A stretch of DNA of 64,000 bases from Rachycentron canadum (taxonomy: Eukaryota > Chordata > Actinopteri > Carangiformes > Rachycentridae), in NCBI GenBank assembly GCA_038496675.1, contig CM076656.1, positions 20,824,677 to 20,888,676 of the forward strand. Direction: 5' to 3'. Shown in pieces: positions 60,347-64,000 of this stretch (its first letter is position 1; each line of letters starts with the position of its first letter). The translations under genes were made by a program, and so were the position numbers. Under the pieces are notes generated by a model that was not told the origin of the DNA, did no database searches, and worked only from the letters and a program-made list of their open reading frames with translations.

Positions 60347-60634
60347 CATCTAACCTCCACGAACGTCTCCGATCGCTGAGGGAAGTGGATGACAATGGTT
60401 ACTGATTATCTCCTGTATATAGGGGAAAAGGCCCCTAAGCTGTTCAACTATCTTACAAGTACTTGCAGTCTTGAAGTCCCGTAACTGTGAAAGTATTTGT
60501 GATGAAAAACTTTGCACCACAGTCTGCACCAAAGACTTTAAACAGCTTGTCCTTAACCCAAGCTGAGGCTTCATAAAAATGTCACTGATGATGGACAAAC
60601 AAAAATGTTTCTGTAAAACGTTCTGCTCGCTCAT
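60347..60634 (-). other. Unidentified splice-bounded open frame (94 aa)
   Basis: On the minus strand a 94-codon frame (MSEQNVLQKHFCLSIISDIF...) starts directly after an acceptor-like TACTTTCCACCAG. It ends with a TAG 3 nt before a strong donor (ATG|GTAAGTAG, exon end about 60347). The composition is protein-like (mixed hydrophobic and polar, no simple repeat) and has four cysteines, but I recognise no domain. It may be a last coding segment, a fossil of a transposon or gene, or chance. There is no neighbouring exon I could join to it. Confidence 0.2.
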
Positions 60635-60635
60635 C

Positions 60636-62138
60636 TGGTGGAAAGTACAGCACGGTCGGACATCTTTCCGTAGTTTGACATCGGTTCTGTGGAGAAGTTT
60701 ATGATTGTGACGGGAACATTTGTGGGGTCAAAGCTGGATGATAATGAAAGCAACAGCCTATTGCATAGATACAAATGTTCCTATGTTCAATTACAAAACA
60801 AGCACAACACATTCAGCAGGACAGATGTTGCCAAACCTTGGTTCCTATGTGAACCTTGACTCCCTGGATGTTTCTACTCTCTACACAACCTCCCTTTGTA
60901 CCTTAGAAAAATGAACTGCTGAATTTTCAGCGATCTGGTTGTGGTTAAGGTCTGATTAGGGTTAGAGAGGAACCTGCATTATGTTTGTAACTATAACAGT
61001 AAATTTGCATTGAGAGCCAGCGCCTCCACGCTACGTTGCTTCTCTCGTTTTGTTTAAGCCGAAACAAAAAGAAACTTCCTCTGCAGAGCCGCGCCGACAC
61101 CATTTTTGTCGAGGGTGGTGAAATCGGCTCAGTAGGTAGCAACATCTGAGATGTGCTCAGCTGTCCTCACCAATATACCACCCAGATGGCCACTCTCTCA
61201 ATGTTAACTTCCTATCAGCACTTGTGGCAACAAAGCACAAGGATGTGTCAATCATGAGCACCAGCGGGCTGGAGGCAGTAAATAGCAGGACTATTTGAAC
61301 AGCAAGCGTAAATTTGGCACCGTGTGTCACAGCAACGCGCCCTTTATTTACATGAAAGCGACTGTATCTGAAGACAGGCAGCGTGCTGAGCTGCACCACA
61401 GGCTGTGAAATTAGATTTAACACTTATCACAGTTTTTCATTTCTTTAACCTCAATGACACTTCAATGGGTAATGTTCGTTTTCCTATCGATTTGCCATTG
61501 TTGGCCACAGCCTGGTGTTAATGCAAATGCAGCTCACCAATCACCAAAGATCATCTTCTCTGGTGAGACTTATCTCATCCCTCAGGTAGCCTGGAGGAGT
61601 TTTTTTTTTTTTTTTTTTTTTTTCTCTTGCAGGGTGATGATAGTGAAGCCATGTTAGCCACAGTGTGAAGGTTTAGCTGCTTGGCCCCTGTTGTAACAAC
61701 TCTAGGAGCCCTGAGGAATGTGGGTTTGTCCTGCAGTCCGTTACTACCCCCCTCTCCCTCCATGTCTCTGCCTCACTCTGTGTCCCCTCCCCTCTCCCAA
61801 ACAGGGCAATTCCCTAACTTTTCTCTTTTTCTTGCAAGGCTGCAGTTAAATATTCTCATCCTGGAGCACATATCCTGTCTCTAATTCCGACTGTGGACTC
61901 CTTGACGCCGAGGCACTCCAATCGTTGCAAGGTACTGTGCGCATTAGTGATCTTTGACAACAGTGCAATCAAGTTATCAATAGCTTTGGTGGTGACTGTT
62001 GTTTCACGGGGCATTATCTCCCAATGCATGTGTGTTAAATAGAAAAGCTGCAAGTTGAGGATGCAGAAAGGTGGATAATGAATCTAACGTTTCTTCCAAC
62101 GCGGGTGAAGCGCGGAAGTTGAATATTTTTTTAACCGG

Positions 62139-62175
<37 letters not shown>

Positions 62176-64000
62176 GGGAAACTGCATTGGAAAAAAAAAA
62201 GGAAAAAAAGAAAAGAAACGACAGGCGAGTCACGTTTTACAGTTTGATCGCTCGCCTTGTTGCGGCTCACACAGCTTTCCTGGCGATTACACTGGAATAA
62301 TAATTATAACAATAATAAATATTATTATTATAAAAATGCTCATGACATTTTTTTTCCTCCATCTGGGTTTAACTTGTGTTTCATCATGCAGGAGCTGATG
62401 GTGCGTTCCCCCCCCCTTTTCCTCCATTCATAAAGTTGCGGTGACACGCAGAGCTCGTTTCCCTGCTGCATTATTGTGGAAAAAGAAGTTTTGGTCTTCC
62501 TGTCAACTTATATGAGACACCTTGTTGAATATACTGGGTTAGACCTGTGCAGCAGATGGAACCTAATGTCCCTCACGGACCTCGAGTGTTTGCGAGATTC
62601 CCAAATGCAAATCTACTGTAAAGTTATTTCACCGTGTCTTTCTGCATCTGTAACTGCTCCCAGCAAAGTAAAGTAAGTGCTCTGGTGTGTTTTACGATAC
62701 ACGCTTTGAGAGTCCCCGGGGTGGGGGTGATGAAATGCTGATGCAGGATGGAAACTTTCCTGCTTTACTTTGACAGCACGGTTTGGAGAAGCGCAGCTCC
62801 CACTCGGTAATTGATCAGGCATTTCTTTTGTTCAACACTGATCCCGCCTCCATCCTCTTCTCTTATTGCAAGCAGCTACAACCACAGCTATTTTTTTTTG
62901 GTCCTGTCTGAATTGTGGGGGGGGGTTGTTTTTTAATTTCGTGACCTTTAAGAAGAATAGGTGCATGTAGTGAAACAATAGAAAGGAGAGACTCATAAAG
63001 AAGACACACATTTTTAATATTTGTGTTGGCATTTAAAAAGGGGGAATTATCAAATAGGCTAATTATGGACAATTATATTCCAATTGTTTTAACACTTTGC
63101 CAACCACCGTCCCCCCCCCCTTTGTCTTGTTCTTTTCCTGTCTGCATGCTGGAGCGAGTTCGCTGCTCATCTATCTCCCATCTCCCATTAAAATTGATCT
63201 GAGTCAGTGGGATGTGGAGCCACATTTCTTTTCTTTGCCCAGCCCAGATATATAATGTGGTTGGACCCATGGCTGCAGGGCTGGAGGCTGCGTCTGCTGA
63301 GGTTATATATCACCAGGGGCCCACAGTTCATTCTTAAACCTGTGGTCTATAATGAGGTGGAGAAGAGAAAATAAACCTCATGGCTGTCCAATCCACTCGG
63401 ACTTGGGATGTTTTTCGATTTAATAAACCCTAATGCACTTAGTACATGCTCGTAAGACTATATATTCTATGTACGGGGCTAGAAAATCTGAAATAATTAG
63501 ATTTAGAAATCCAGACGCGACAAGAAATGACTTCTTTAGCTTGACTAATTTAATTTTGCAGCAATTGATCTATGTTAACAATTAAGTGTACCTACTCTAG
63601 TTTCTGAGAGTGAAAAGTACAATGGGAAGAGAGAGAGTCTGTATCATTTTCATGTCATCATTTAACTCTTACTCAACTGTTACCCCTGTCCTTTCAACTG
63701 ACCTCACTCCAGTCTGTTTCTCTGGCTCCCTCTAGGCACCAGGCTATGATTTAGGGCAACTTTTACTGTAAATCAAAGCAATTTCAGCAAGCTCACCACT
63801 CCTTGCTACAATTAACATTGGCCTATATAACATAAGAGTCATGTTCCCCTTTTTCCTGTAAATAGTTATTAGACCCTTGCTTTGGAGCTAAAGACACATA
63901 AAAGTGAAAAAGAATACATGAAAAAATACAGATAACTTCCCTCAGATTTATCTCAATACCTTTTCAGGGGTTTTACTGATGGATGGAGGCTTGAAAATGA
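60636..64000. other. Intergenic, no gene seen
   Basis: Contains long T runs (61600-61622 and 62141-62174) and a C run (63110-63120). Several moderately complex stretches (61.0-61.45 kb, 61.9-62.05 kb) carry no recognisable coding signal. Confidence 0.45.

Noticed and set aside
1..64000. Endogenous retrovirus or other viral insertion
   Set aside because: No paired LTRs and no gag, pol or env-like frames were seen.

Overview
The window looks like teleost fish nuclear DNA, most likely from a spiny-rayed (percomorph) fish. It has spliced genes with short GT-AG introns, long CA/TG microsatellites, and several interspersed repeat families that I recognise from percomorph genomes. No bacterial, plasmid, phage or intact viral content was seen.

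Six protein-coding genes can be rebuilt exon by exon, and in every case the intron phases close exactly. (1) 537-2436, minus: an ENC-family BTB-BACK-Kelch protein of 589 aa, probably enc3, with a likely non-coding first exon near 3.7-4.0 kb. (2) 8314-9239, plus: timm13, the 95-aa small Tim chaperone. (3) 10852-16686, minus: a tmprss9/polyserase-like type II transmembrane protease of 798 aa carrying two LDLa-protease modules. (4) 19235-20678, minus: lsm7, 103 aa. (5) 21015-22985, plus: a divergent BTB-Kelch protein of 573 aa, head-to-head with lsm7. (6) 25393-37970, minus: a ceramide synthase of 403 aa, best matched to cers4, with a probable non-coding first exon at about 39.5 kb.

Layout: 0-4.1 kb ENC gene; 4.1-8.1 kb non-coding; 8.1-9.5 kb timm13; 10.8-17.8 kb protease gene; 19.2-23.1 kb the lsm7/Kelch pair sharing one short promoter; 25.4-39.6 kb ceramide synthase; 39.6-64 kb a long stretch with no coding exon I can support, holding microsatellites and decayed repeats. 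The genes are not an operon-like set. They span ubiquitin-ligase adaptors, mitochondrial import, RNA decay/splicing, sphingolipid synthesis and cell-surface proteolysis. From memory, LSM7, TMPRSS9 and TIMM13 are near neighbours on human 19p13.3 and CERS4 lies on 19p13.2, so the block looks like conserved synteny.

The most interesting observations are the duplicated LDLa-protease exon cassette, the replaced residue at the SEA-domain cleavage site, the compact shared lsm7/Kelch promoter (ETS, CCAAT and a perfect CRE), a ZNF143-like site at timm13, and a strong splice donor 27 nt after the ENC stop codon beside a compound minisatellite. No wholly new system was found.
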